DNA from: Conexibacter arvalis | GTDB lineage: Bacteria; Actinomycetota; Thermoleophilia; Solirubrobacterales; Solirubrobacteraceae | Direction of reading: 5' to 3' | Assembly: GCF_014199525.1 (NCBI RefSeq) | Contig: NZ_JACHNU010000001.1 | Coordinates: 1,773,848 to 1,837,847, forward strand | DNA length: 64,000 nt | In this document: piece after piece, positions 18,327 through 27,132 of the stretch | Layout of the letters: each line of letters opens with the position of its first letter | Position numbering within the stretch: the stretch's first letter is position 1 | Notes under the pieces: model-generated | The model's input: only the letters and a program-made list of their open reading frames with translations | Told to the model about the DNA's origin: nothing | The model's database searches: none | Translations under genes and position numbers: made by a program

Positions 18327-20432
18327 GTGAGATACACGCTCGCCGCCGACACCGGCGGCACGTTCACCGACGTCGCGCTGTCCGTCGACCGCGCCGACCC
18401 CGTGATCGGCAAGTCGCTGACGACGCACGGCCGTGTCTTCGGCGGCATCGAGGGCGCGATCGCCAACGCCGCGGAGGCCGTCGGCGCGACCAGCCGCGAC
18501 GTGCTGGCCGGCGCGGAGATCTTCGTCTACGGCACGACGCACGCGACCAACGCGATCGTCACCGGCAGAACGGCGCGGACGGCGCTGCTCTGCACCGAGG
18601 GCTTCGCCGACGTGCTCGTGCTGCGCGAGGGCGGCAAGCGCAGCCCGTTCGACTTCGCGACCGACTATCCCGACCCGTACGTCCCGCGCTCGCTGACCTA
18701 CGAGATCGCCGAGCGCACCACCTCGACCGGCGAGGTCCGCACGCCGCTCGACGACGACCAGGTCCGCGCCGTGCTGGAGCAGGCGGGGCGAGACGGCGTC
18801 GAGGCGATCGCGGTCTGCCTGCTGTGGTCGATCGCGCAGCCCGAGCACGAGCTGCGGATCGGCGCGCTGATCGAGGAGTGCCTGCCGGGCGTCCCGTACA
18901 CGCTCTCGCACGCGCTCAACCCGATCCTGCGCGAGTACCGTCGCACCTCCTCGGCGGTGATCGACGCCTCGCTCAAGCCGCTGATGCAGCGCCACTTCGG
19001 CCAGCTCCAGCGCGACCTCGCCGACGCCGGCTTCGACGGCGCGCTGCTGGCGGTCACCTCGATGGGCGGTGCGATGCACGTCGAGGACCTGATCGAGCAG
19101 CCGATCTACACCGTCCGCTCCGGCCCCGCGATGGCGCCGGTCGGCGCGCTCGCCTACGCCGGCGCGGAGCGGCCCGGCCGCGACCTGATCGTCTGCGACA
19201 CCGGCGGCACGACCTTCGACGTCTCGCTGACGCGCGACGGCCGCATCAAGGAGACGCGCGAGACGTGGCTCGGCGGCAGATTCGTCGGCCACATCACCGG
19301 CATGTCGTCGGTCGACGTCGAGAGCATCGGCTCCGGCGGCGGCTCGATCGCCTGGGTCGACCCGGGCGGCCTGCTGCGCGTCGGGCCGCAGAGCGCAGGC
19401 TCCGAGCCCGGCCCCGCCTGCTACGGGCGCGGCGGCACCGAGGCGACCGTCACCGACGCGGCGCTCGTGCTGGGTCTGCTCGACCCCGACCACTTCCTCG
19501 GCGGCCGCATGCGGCTCGACCTCGCCGCCGCGGAGGCGGCCGTCGACCGGATCGCGGAGCGGCTGGAGATCGGCCGCGAGCAGGCCGCGCACGGGATCTA
19601 CGTGATCGCGAGCGACCACATGGTGCAGGCGATCGGCGAGCTGACCGTCCAGGAGGGCGTCGACCCGCGCGACAGCCTGATCGTCGCCGGCGGCGGCGCC
19701 GCCGGCATGAACATCGCGCTGATCGCGACCGAGCTCGGCGTCGACGAGCTGCTCGTGCCGCGCACCGCCGGCGCGCTGAGCGCCTGCGGCGGCCTCTTCT
19801 CCGACCTCGTCGAGGAGGCGAGCGCGACGCAGTACGCGACGACGCGCGACTTCCCGTTCGACGTCGTCAACGGTGCGCTCGACCGCCTCGACGCCTCGCT
19901 GGAGGAGGCGGCCGAGCGGCTGCGCGCGCGCGGCGTGCGCGAGACGCGCGTCGAGTACGGCACCGAGGCCCGCTACCCGTCGCAGACGTGGGAGCTGGAG
20001 GTGCCGCTGCCGACGAGCCGCTTCCAGTCGCCCGACGACGTCGCGGCGCTCGCCGACGCCTTCCACGACGTCCACGAGCGCGTCTTCGCGGTCAAGGAGC
20101 CGGGCCAGTCGATCGAGTGCCTCTACTGGCGCGCCCGCCTGACCGCCAAGCTCGACGGGCCGACCGTCGAGCGGCGCGAGGACCCGCCGGCGCCGGCGCC
20201 CGCGCCGCGGCTGGTGAAGCAGGCGTGGTTCGGCGACCGCGGCTGGGAGACGCCGCGCTACCACGGCGCCGAGCTGTCGGCCGGCGTCTCGCTCGAGGGC
20301 CCGCTGATCGTCGACGAGGCGACCACGACCGTCGTCGTCCCGCCGGGCTGCCGGCTCCAGACCACCCACTACGGCTACATCGTCTCGATCGGCGAGACGA
20401 GCGCCGCGTCCAGACCGGAGGCCGATCGGTGA
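18327..20432 (+). CDS. hyuA: HyuA-type ATP-dependent hydantoinase/oxoprolinase subunit A (copy 1)
   Basis: 701 residues. This ASKHA-fold subunit of N-methylhydantoinase / oxoprolinase / acetophenone carboxylase-type enzymes phosphorylates the substrate carbonyl with ATP before ring opening or carboxylation. Visible: phosphate loop AADTGGTFTDVAL at the N-terminus, TTHATNAIVTGRTART, the second nucleotide loop VCDTGGTTFDVSL (about 290), and GSGGGSIAW plus GPACYGRGGTEATVTDA (about 335-375). The GTG start has GGAG upstream. It overlaps the subunit B gene by 4 bases. The exact substrate (N-methylhydantoin, 5-oxoproline, caprolactam or similar) cannot be decided. Confidence 0.9.
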   Translation: MRYTLAADTGGTFTDVALSVDRADPVIGKSLTTHGRVFGGIEGAIANAAEAVGATSRDVLAGAEIFVYGTTHATNAIVTGRTARTALLCTEGFADVLVLREGGKRSPFDFATDYPDPYVPRSLTYEIAERTTSTGEVRTPLDDDQVRAVLEQAGRDGVEAIAVCLLWSIAQPEHELRIGALIEECLPGVPYTLSHALNPILREYRRTSSAVIDASLKPLMQRHFGQLQRDLADAGFDGALLAVTSMGGAMHVEDLIEQPIYTVRSGPAMAPVGALAYAGAERPGRDLIVCDTGGTTFDVSLTRDGRIKETRETWLGGRFVGHITGMSSVDVESIGSGGGSIAWVDPGGLLRVGPQSAGSEPGPACYGRGGTEATVTDAALVLGLLDPDHFLGGRMRLDLAAAEAAVDRIAERLEIGREQAAHGIYVIASDHMVQAIGELTVQEGVDPRDSLIVAGGGAAGMNIALIATELGVDELLVPRTAGALSACGGLFSDLVEEASATQYATTRDFPFDVVNGALDRLDASLEEAAERLRARGVRETRVEYGTEARYPSQTWELEVPLPTSRFQSPDDVAALADAFHDVHERVFAVKEPGQSIECLYWRARLTAKLDGPTVERREDPPAPAPAPRLVKQAWFGDRGWETPRYHGAELSAGVSLEGPLIVDEATTTVVVPPGCRLQTTHYGYIVSIGETSAASRPEADR

Positions 20433-22243
20433 CCGCCACCACGAGAGAGACCAGCGCGGGGCCGGCGGCCGAGCGCTTCGACCCGCTGCTGCTCGCCGTC
20501 CTCGCCAACCGCTTCGACAGCGTCTGCCGGGAGATGACGAACACGCTGCTGCGCGCCGGCCGCTCGACGGTGCTGAGCGTCGCGCGCGACTTCTCCTGCT
20601 CGATCGTCACCGCCGACGACCGCCTGCTGTCGGCGCCCGAGGGCCTGCCGGTCCACGTCTTCGGCTCGCACCTGGCGACCGAGGCGATGAGGGAGCTGCA
20701 CGGCGACCGGATCGCCGACGGCGACGCGTTCCTCCACAACGACCCGTACATGGGGAACACGCACGCCGCCGACCACACGATCCTCGTGCCGGTGATCGTC
20801 GACGGCGAGCACCTCTTCACCGCCGTCGCGAAGGCCCACCAGGCCGACTGCGGCAACTCGCTGCCGACGACCTACATGCCCGACGCGCGCGATGTCTACG
20901 AGGAGGGCGCGCTGATCTTCCCGTGCGTGCGGGTGCAGCGCGACCGCGAGGACGTCGACGACGTGATCCGCATGTGCCGCCGGCGGATCCGCCATCCCGA
21001 GCAGTGGTACGGCGACTACCTCGCCTCGCTCGGCGCCGCGCGGATCGGCGAGCGGCGGCTGAAGGAGATCGTCGCCAAGTACGGCGTCGAGACGGTGCGC
21101 GCCTTCGTCGAGGAGTGGTTCGACTACTCCGAGCGGCGCGTCGCCGACGCGCTCGCGAGGCTGCCGTCGGGCACGATCGTCGGCAGCGGCGCGCACGACC
21201 CGACGCCGAAGCTGCCGGACGGGATCCCGCTGAGGGTCGAGGTCCGGATCGACGCCGAGGCGGGCCGCGCCGAGGTCGACCTGCGCGACAACGTCGACTG
21301 CGTGCCGGCCGGCCTGAACCTGTCGACGGCCTGCTCGATCAACAACGCGCTGACCGGCCTGCTGAACTCGCTCGGCACCGAGATCCCGTGCAACGCCGGC
21401 TCGTTCCGCCGCCTCTCCGTGCTGCTGCGCGAGAACTGCGTCGTCGGCACGCCGCGCTTCCCGACCTCGACCTCCTCGGCGACGACCAACGTCGCCGACC
21501 GCCTCGTCAACGCGACGCAGGCGGCGATCGCCGAGTCCGGCGACGGGCTCGGTCTCGCCGAGGGCGGCATGAGCATGGGGCCGGGAATCTCGGTCGTCTC
21601 CGGCAGGGACCGCCGCCACGGCGAGGAGAACGTCTACGTCAACGAGCTGGTGCTCCAGTCCAACGGCGGCCCGGCCTCGCCGCGCGCCGACGGCTGGCTG
21701 AACTTCGGCACGCCGGTGATCGCGGGGATGATGTACCGCGACAGCGTCGAGATCGACGAGCAGAAGTACCCGCTGCTCGTGCGCTCGCTGCGCGTGCTGC
21801 CCGACACCGGCGGCGCCGGCGAGCATCGCGGCGGCCCCGCGCAGGAGGTCGTCTACGGGCCGCTGGAGGACCCGATGACGGTGATCTACACCGTCGACGG
21901 CAAGGTCAACCCGCCGCGCGGCGTGCGCGGCGGCGGCGACGGCTCCCCGGCCTCCGCCGAGCGGATCGGCGCCGACGGCGTCCGCAGCGAGCTGCCGGCC
22001 GTCTCGGTCGAGGTGATCGAGCCGGGCGACTGGATCGTCGGCACGACCTGCGGCGGCGGCGGCTACGGCGACCCGTTCGCGCGCGACCCCGAGCGGGTCG
22101 CCCGCGACGTCCGCGAGGGTTGGGTCTCCGAGCGGGCGGCGCGGGAGCAGTACGGCGTCGTGCTGGAGCGCGCCGGCCGCGAGCTGACGGTCGACCTCGA
22201 GGCGACCCGCGCGCTGCGCGGCGCGCGCGGCGAGGGCAGCTGA
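20429..22243 (+). CDS. hyuB: HyuB-type hydantoinase/oxoprolinase subunit B (copy 1)
   Basis: 604 residues, partner of HyuA; subunit B hydrolyses the activated intermediate. Family landmarks: NRFDSVCREMTNTLLRAGRS, FLHNDPYMGNTHAADHTILV (about 98-117), KAHQADCGNSLPTTYMP, DLRDNVDCVPAGLNLS, and the C-terminal TCGGGGYGDPFARDPERV. The GTG start overlaps the hyuA stop (GTGA). HyuB copy 2 at 32802 is clearly paralogous and keeps the same landmarks. Confidence 0.9.
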   Translation: MTATTRETSAGPAAERFDPLLLAVLANRFDSVCREMTNTLLRAGRSTVLSVARDFSCSIVTADDRLLSAPEGLPVHVFGSHLATEAMRELHGDRIADGDAFLHNDPYMGNTHAADHTILVPVIVDGEHLFTAVAKAHQADCGNSLPTTYMPDARDVYEEGALIFPCVRVQRDREDVDDVIRMCRRRIRHPEQWYGDYLASLGAARIGERRLKEIVAKYGVETVRAFVEEWFDYSERRVADALARLPSGTIVGSGAHDPTPKLPDGIPLRVEVRIDAEAGRAEVDLRDNVDCVPAGLNLSTACSINNALTGLLNSLGTEIPCNAGSFRRLSVLLRENCVVGTPRFPTSTSSATTNVADRLVNATQAAIAESGDGLGLAEGGMSMGPGISVVSGRDRRHGEENVYVNELVLQSNGGPASPRADGWLNFGTPVIAGMMYRDSVEIDEQKYPLLVRSLRVLPDTGGAGEHRGGPAQEVVYGPLEDPMTVIYTVDGKVNPPRGVRGGGDGSPASAERIGADGVRSELPAVSVEVIEPGDWIVGTTCGGGGYGDPFARDPERVARDVREGWVSERAAREQYGVVLERAGRELTVDLEATRALRGARGEGS

Positions 22244-22244
22244 G

Positions 22245-23549
22245 ATGAGCGGAGCGGAGGAGACGGGGGCGGCCGCGGGCGTCGCGCCGCCCGCCCTGAT
22301 CGACGCGGTCGGCGAGCAGCGCGAGTGGATGGTCGCGCTGCTCCGGCGGCTGCTGGCGGCGCCGAGCGAGCTGGGCAGGGAGGAGCTGGCGCAGGCGATC
22401 GTCGAGGAGACGCTGCGCGAGCTCGGGCTGGAGATCTCCTCGCACGTCCTCGACGCCGACACGCTGCGCGCCCACCCGCGCGCGGCGCCGTTCGACTGGG
22501 AGCTGGGCGGCAAGCGCAACGTCGTCGGGCACTGGCGCCCGGGCGCGTCCGGCTCGCCCGGCGGCGGGCGGTCGCTGACGTTGAGCGGCCACGTCGACGT
22601 GCCGGCGCCGCAGTCGCCGGAGCTGTGGACGCGGCCGCCGTACGAGCCGTGGGTCGACGACGGCCGCGTCGTCGGCTGGGGGATCCTCAAGTCGGGCCTG
22701 GTCGCGATGCTCGGCGCGCTGCGGGCGATGCGCGCCGCCGGCCTGGAGCCGGGCGCGACGGTGCGGCTGCAGAGCGTCGTCGAGGAGGAGACGAGCGGCA
22801 ACGGCGCGCTCGCCGCGGCGCTGGCGCTGGAGCCGCTCGACGGCGCGCTCGTCGCCGGCTGCCTCGGCGAGTCGGTGCCGTTCGCCCAGCTCGGCGTCTT
22901 CTGGTTCACGGTCCGCGTCGCGCTGCCGCCGGCCCACGCCGGCGACGGCGTCGCGACGAGCGCGATCGACAGCGCGCTCGCGCTCGTGCCGGCGCTGCGC
23001 GAGCACGCGCTGCGCGCGAACGCGATCCCGCCGGCCGCCTACCGCGACGCCGACGAGCCGATCAAGCTCAACGTCGGCGCGATCCGCGGCGGCACGCTGC
23101 CGTCGATCGGGCCGGGCGAGTGCGAGATCTCCTGCCGGATCGCGATGTTCCCGGGCGAGCGGCTGGCGGACAAGCGGCGCGAGATCGAGCAGGTCGTCGC
23201 CGCGGCCGCCGAGCGGATCCCGGCGTTCGCCGCCCACCCGCCGCAGGTCCGCTTCACCGGCTTCTCGTGCGAGGGCTACGAGCTGCCGCGCGACGCGCCG
23301 ATCGTCCAGGCGCTGGAGCGCGCGCACGCGGCCGGCGGCGGGAGACCGCGGCTGGCGGCGCTGACGACGGCGCTCGACGCGCGCACCTTCCACCATCTCG
23401 GCATCCCGGCGACGAGCGCCGGGCCGCCGGTGGAGCAGCTGCACGCGATCGACGAGGCGGTGGCGATCGACGAGCTGGTGCGCTCGACCGGGACGATCGC
23501 GCGGTTCGTCTGCGACTGGTGCGGCGTGCGCCGCGCGAGCGATGGCTGA
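22245..23549 (+). CDS. M20-family amidohydrolase lacking the usual bridging Asp motif
   Basis: 434-residue ArgE/DapE-like M20 protein, probable amidase or carbamoylase acting after ring opening. It keeps the first metal His motif (LSGHVDVPAPQ), the Glu pair (VVEEETSGNGALAA) and late TALDARTFHHLG / LHAIDEAV motifs. At the site where family members have GRGxxDMKGG, with the metal-bridging Asp, it reads GWGILKSGL, two residues shorter. The frame there is open and clean, so this is not an obvious sequencing slip. It may be a mononuclear, altered or inactive paralogue of the intact M20 enzyme that overlaps its 3' end. Confidence 0.8.
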   Translation: MSGAEETGAAAGVAPPALIDAVGEQREWMVALLRRLLAAPSELGREELAQAIVEETLRELGLEISSHVLDADTLRAHPRAAPFDWELGGKRNVVGHWRPGASGSPGGGRSLTLSGHVDVPAPQSPELWTRPPYEPWVDDGRVVGWGILKSGLVAMLGALRAMRAAGLEPGATVRLQSVVEEETSGNGALAAALALEPLDGALVAGCLGESVPFAQLGVFWFTVRVALPPAHAGDGVATSAIDSALALVPALREHALRANAIPPAAYRDADEPIKLNVGAIRGGTLPSIGPGECEISCRIAMFPGERLADKRREIEQVVAAAAERIPAFAAHPPQVRFTGFSCEGYELPRDAPIVQALERAHAAGGGRPRLAALTTALDARTFHHLGIPATSAGPPVEQLHAIDEAVAIDELVRSTGTIARFVCDWCGVRRASDG

Positions 23550-24825
23550 CGCGCGCGAGCGGGCGGTCGTCGCGCGCCTCGCCGAGCTGCGCGACGAGCT
23601 GGCCGAGCTGACCGCCGCGCTCGTGCGGGTCCCGAGCGTCACCGGCGAGGAGGGGGCGGTCGCGCAGACGGTCGCCGGCTGGATGGAGGACAACGGCCTG
23701 CGGCCGGAGGTCAAGCACGTCTCCGAGCAGGTGCGCGGGCGCGTCGCGAGCTTCGCCGACGAGCGCGACCTCGACCGGCGCCCGAACGTCTTCGGCTGGC
23801 TGCGCGGGCGCGCGCCGGGCGGCGCGCCGCCGGTCGTCCTCAACGGCCACCTCGACGTCGTGCCGCCCGGCGACCCGGCGCGGTGGTCGCGCGACCCGTT
23901 CGGCGGCGAGCGCGCCGACGGGATGGTCTGGGGTCGCGGCGCGGCCGACATGAAGGGGCCGATCGCGGCGGCGCTGATCGCGCTGCGGACGCTGCGCGAC
24001 TGCGGCGTCGAGCTCGCCTTCGACGTGCAGATGCAGTGCGTGATCGCCGAGGAGTCGAGCAGCATCGGGACGGTCAGCGCGCTCGACAGCGAGCCGCGGC
24101 CGGCGGCGGCGATCGTGCTGGAGCCGAGCCGCAACGTCGTCGCGCCGGCCGGCGGCGGCTCGCTGCAGTTCACCGTCGAGACGCGCGGCACGGCGGCCCA
24201 TGCGGCGGTGCCGTGGACCGGCCGCAGCGCGCTCGACGGGCTGGTCGCCGCCTACGACGCGCTGCGCGCCTTCGCCCGCGAGCGCAACGCGCGCGCCGCC
24301 CATCCGCTGTTCGACGGGCTGCCGGAGGCGGTGCCGTTCGGCGTCGGCACCTTCCACGCCGGCGAGTGGCGGGCGATGCTGCCCGAGGACGGCATGCTGT
24401 CGGGCCGGATCGGGCTGCTGCCGGGCGAGCGGATCGAGGACCTGCGCGCGGAGCTGCTGGCGGCGGTCGCGATCGCGGCGAGCGTCGACCCCCGCCTGGA
24501 GGGCTGCGCGCCGGTCGTGAGCTGGCCCAACGAGGGCTTCCCGGCGTGGGAGACGGCGCGGGAGGCGCCGGTCGTGCGCGCGCTGGAGGATGCGTGCGAG
24601 GCGGTCGCCGGCGAGCGCCGCGTCGGCGCCGTCACCTTCGGCGCCGACGCCGGCCACTTCGCCGCCGCGGGCATCCCGGTCGCGCTGTTCGGGCCGGGGA
24701 ACATCGAGCACGCGCACATGGCCGACGAGCGGGTCGCGGAGGCAGAGCTGGTCGAGGCGGCGCAGGTGCTGGCGGTCGCGCTGATGCGGCTCGACGCGGC
24801 CGCGGCCGGGGAGGCCGCTCCGTGA
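23542..24825 (+). CDS. M20-family amidohydrolase, intact metal site
   Basis: 427 residues of the ArgE/DapE/acetylornithine deacetylase family. All metal and catalytic motifs are present: NGHLDVVPPGD, WGRGAADMKGPIA (bridging Asp), VIAEESSSIGT (general base and ligand Glu), GADAGHFAAAGIP and EHAHMADERV. It overlaps the previous M20 gene by 8 bases and the next regulator gene by 4. In this operon it most likely cleaves an N-acyl or N-carbamoyl amino acid produced by HyuAB, an inference from context. Confidence 0.87.
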   Translation: MADARERAVVARLAELRDELAELTAALVRVPSVTGEEGAVAQTVAGWMEDNGLRPEVKHVSEQVRGRVASFADERDLDRRPNVFGWLRGRAPGGAPPVVLNGHLDVVPPGDPARWSRDPFGGERADGMVWGRGAADMKGPIAAALIALRTLRDCGVELAFDVQMQCVIAEESSSIGTVSALDSEPRPAAAIVLEPSRNVVAPAGGGSLQFTVETRGTAAHAAVPWTGRSALDGLVAAYDALRAFARERNARAAHPLFDGLPEAVPFGVGTFHAGEWRAMLPEDGMLSGRIGLLPGERIEDLRAELLAAVAIAASVDPRLEGCAPVVSWPNEGFPAWETAREAPVVRALEDACEAVAGERRVGAVTFGADAGHFAAAGIPVALFGPGNIEHAHMADERVAEAELVEAAQVLAVALMRLDAAAAGEAAP

Positions 24826-25382
24826 CGGCGACGAGCGAGCCGGTCGGCGTCGGCGAACGCCTGCGGACGATCCGGACGCGCCGGCGGCTGACGCTGCGCG
24901 ACGTCGCCGAGCGCTCGGGGCTGAGCGAGAGCTTCGTCAGCCAGCTCGAGCGCGGCAGGGCGAACGCGAGCATCGCCTCGCTGCAGAAGCTGACCGACGC
25001 GCTCGGCACGACGCTCGCGGACCTGTTCATGCCGGGCAGGGGGCCGGGGACGCGGGTGCTGCGCGAGCACGAGCGCCCGCACCTTGGCTACGGGATCCTT
25101 GGGCGCAAGTACCTGCTGACGCCGACGCCGCTGGAGCACCTCGAGGTCTTCATCGGCCGCTTCGACGAGGGCGGCTCGACCGGCGAGCCGGTCGCCCACG
25201 GCGACAGCGACGAGCTCTTCCTCGTGATGAGAGGCCGCTTTCGGCTGGAGGTCGGCAGCGAGGTCTTCGTGCTGGAGACCGGCGACTCGGTCAACTACCG
25301 CAGCTCGTCGCCCCACCGGGCCGAGAACATCGGCCAGGGGCGGGGCGACGTGATGTGGGTGATCAGCCCGCCGAGCTTGTAG
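24822..25382 (+). CDS. XRE-family regulator with cupin sensor domain (paralogue of 12128)
   Basis: 186 residues, GTG start overlapping the M20 stop. The helix-turn-helix lies at about 10-65 (RLTLRDVAERSGLSESFVSQLERG, shown in parts) and the cupin at about 100-178 (HGDSDELFLVMRGRFRLEVG, VNYRSSSPHRA). It shares long identical blocks with the 12128 regulator, so the two arose by duplication. As last gene of operon 1 and just upstream of the operon 2 promoter it is well placed to control both; the paired inverted repeats at 14419-14502 and 25410-25473 are candidate sites. Confidence 0.87.
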   Translation: MTATSEPVGVGERLRTIRTRRRLTLRDVAERSGLSESFVSQLERGRANASIASLQKLTDALGTTLADLFMPGRGPGTRVLREHERPHLGYGILGRKYLLTPTPLEHLEVFIGRFDEGGSTGEPVAHGDSDELFLVMRGRFRLEVGSEVFVLETGDSVNYRSSSPHRAENIGQGRGDVMWVISPPSL

Positions 25383-25409
25383 CGGCGTCGCGCCTCCGCC
25401 ACCCGGATC

Positions 25410-25473
25410 GGGTGAAGAGACTTAAGGAGTTGACAAGTAACTTTGTTAAAACTACGGTCTCTTCACCCGAGAG
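25410..25473 (+). promoter_or_regulatory. Promoter of operon 2 framed by a perfect 12-bp inverted repeat
   Basis: TTGACA (25430-25435), a 17-base spacer and TACGGT (25453-25458) form the promoter. Left arm GGGTGAAGAGAC (25410-25421) and right arm GTCTCTTCACCC (25457-25468) are perfect reverse complements, one upstream of the -35 and one on the -10 and start point. Overlapping the right arm is GTCTCT-N6-GAGAG (25457-25473), as in operon 1. This arrangement suits a repressor that loops or clamps the promoter. Confidence 0.65.
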
Positions 25474-25485
25474 AGGTGGAGGACG

Positions 25486-27132
25486 ATGGTGGAGATCGAC
25501 CGTAGGACGTTCCTTGCCGGCGGCGCCCGGACGGCTGGCGTGCTCAGCCTGTTCCTGGCGCCCGGCGTGCTGACGGCGTGCGGAGGCGGAGGGGCGGCGA
25601 GATCGGCGAGCGTGCTGACGATCGCCCAGCCCGACACGCCGCCGCTGCTCGACGGCGACCAGGCCTTCTCGCTGCTCGCCGAGGAGGTGATGGCCAACTG
25701 CTACGGCGGCGACATCGTCCGCTACGAGCTGGTCGACGACCCCGACGCGGGGATCGCGACCGCCGGGCTGCACGTCGACGGCCGCAGAGGGATCGCGGAC
25801 GGGCTCGCCGCCTCCTTCGAGGTCTCCGACGACCTGCGCGAGTTCACCTTCAGGCTGCGCGACGACGTCAAGAGCTACTACGGCAACCCGATCACGGCCG
25901 AGGCGGTCAAGTGGTCGTGGGAGCGGCGCAGAGCGCTGCAGGGCGTCGGCGGCTTCTTCGCCAGCGTCATGCAGCTCGACGACGACGCCGAGATCGAGGT
26001 GCTCGACGAGCGCACGATCCGCTTCCGCACCGCCAAGCCGAGCACGCTCTTCCTGAAGGTCGACGCGATGGCCTACTACGGCGGCGTCGTCGACCTGACC
26101 GAGGCGAGAAAGCACATCACCGCCGAGGACGAGTGGGCGAAGGAGTTCCTCGGCCGCCAGACCGCCGGCTTCGGGCCCTACCACGTCGAGGGATACCGCA
26201 AGGGCCAGCAGCTGACGCTGGTCGCCAACCCCAACCACCCGGGCGAGAGACCGCGCTACGAGAAGGTCGTCTGGCGGGTCGTCTCCGGCTCCAGCGACCG
26301 CCTCGCGCAGCTGTCGCGCGGCGACGTCGGCGTCGCGACCAACCTCACCCCGCGCGAGCTCAAGCAGCTGGAGAGAAACCCGGACGTCGAGGTCGTCAGC
26401 TACCCCGGCAACCTCGTCAAGTCGCTGCGGCTCAACAACACCAAGGCGCCGTTCGACGACCCGCGCGTGCGGCGGGCGCTCGCGTACGCGACGCCGTACC
26501 AGCAGATCCTCGAGGACGTCTACTTCGGCCTCGCCTCGCCGCTGCGCAGCCCGCTGCCGGAGATCATCCCCGGCGCCACCGACGAGTTCTGGGAGTACGA
26601 CACCGACGTCGAGCAGGCCCGCGCGCTGCTGCGGCAGGCCGGCCACGGCGACGGCTTCGCGATCGAGATCACCTACGACGTCTCGGTCCCCGAGGACGAG
26701 CTGATCGGCACGATCCTGCGGACCGCCTTCGGCGACCTCGGCGTGCGGGTCCAGCTCAACGGCGTGCCGAGCGCCGTCTACGCCGACCGCAGCAACGGCA
26801 ACAGAGGCGACGCCTTCATCGGCCTCAACTACCCGTTCGTGCCCGACGCCGCCTACCACCTGTCGCTCTACTGGCGGACCGACGAGGCGCTCAACACCGT
26901 CGGCTACTCCAACCCCGCCTACGACCGCGCGATCGACGGGCTGCTCGTCGCGACCGACGAGGCGAGACGGCGCAGGCTGGCCCGCGAGGCGCAGCGGATC
27001 TGGCTGCAGGACATGCCGTGGCTGCTGCTCGGCAACCCCGGCTTCCACCTCGCGCACCGCCCGGACCTGACGGGCGTCTCCTGGTACGGCGACAACCAGC
27101 TGCGCTACGCGCCGCTGGCGTCGGCGGCGTGA
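25486..27132 (+). CDS. Solute-binding protein family 5 (oligopeptide type), Tat lipoprotein
   Basis: 548 residues. The N-terminus has a twin-arginine motif (DRRTFLAGG) followed by a hydrophobic stretch and lipobox LTAC (about residues 29-32), so it is a folded-exported lipoprotein. The SBP_bac_5 fold is recognisable from FTFRLRDDVKSYYGNPITAEAV, GPYHVEGYRKGQQLTLVAN and LRLNNTKAPFDDPRVRRALAYA (quoted in part). It would capture a peptide or amide-like solute for the following Dpp-type permeases. AGGTGGAGG precedes the ATG. Confidence 0.9.
   Translation: MVEIDRRTFLAGGARTAGVLSLFLAPGVLTACGGGGAARSASVLTIAQPDTPPLLDGDQAFSLLAEEVMANCYGGDIVRYELVDDPDAGIATAGLHVDGRRGIADGLAASFEVSDDLREFTFRLRDDVKSYYGNPITAEAVKWSWERRRALQGVGGFFASVMQLDDDAEIEVLDERTIRFRTAKPSTLFLKVDAMAYYGGVVDLTEARKHITAEDEWAKEFLGRQTAGFGPYHVEGYRKGQQLTLVANPNHPGERPRYEKVVWRVVSGSSDRLAQLSRGDVGVATNLTPRELKQLERNPDVEVVSYPGNLVKSLRLNNTKAPFDDPRVRRALAYATPYQQILEDVYFGLASPLRSPLPEIIPGATDEFWEYDTDVEQARALLRQAGHGDGFAIEITYDVSVPEDELIGTILRTAFGDLGVRVQLNGVPSAVYADRSNGNRGDAFIGLNYPFVPDAAYHLSLYWRTDEALNTVGYSNPAYDRAIDGLLVATDEARRRRLAREAQRIWLQDMPWLLLGNPGFHLAHRPDLTGVSWYGDNQLRYAPLASAA

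Noticed and set aside
15665..18466. Very long minus-strand open frame (over 900 codons) opposite the first transporter genes
   Set aside because: Arg/Ala/Asp-rich low-complexity translation with no domain, fully opposite three well-recognised ABC transporter genes. A GC-rich shadow frame.
18159..22909. Long minus-strand open frames opposite hyuA, hyuB and the M20 gene
   Set aside because: Composition is an antisense echo of the plus-strand genes; no start signals or motifs.
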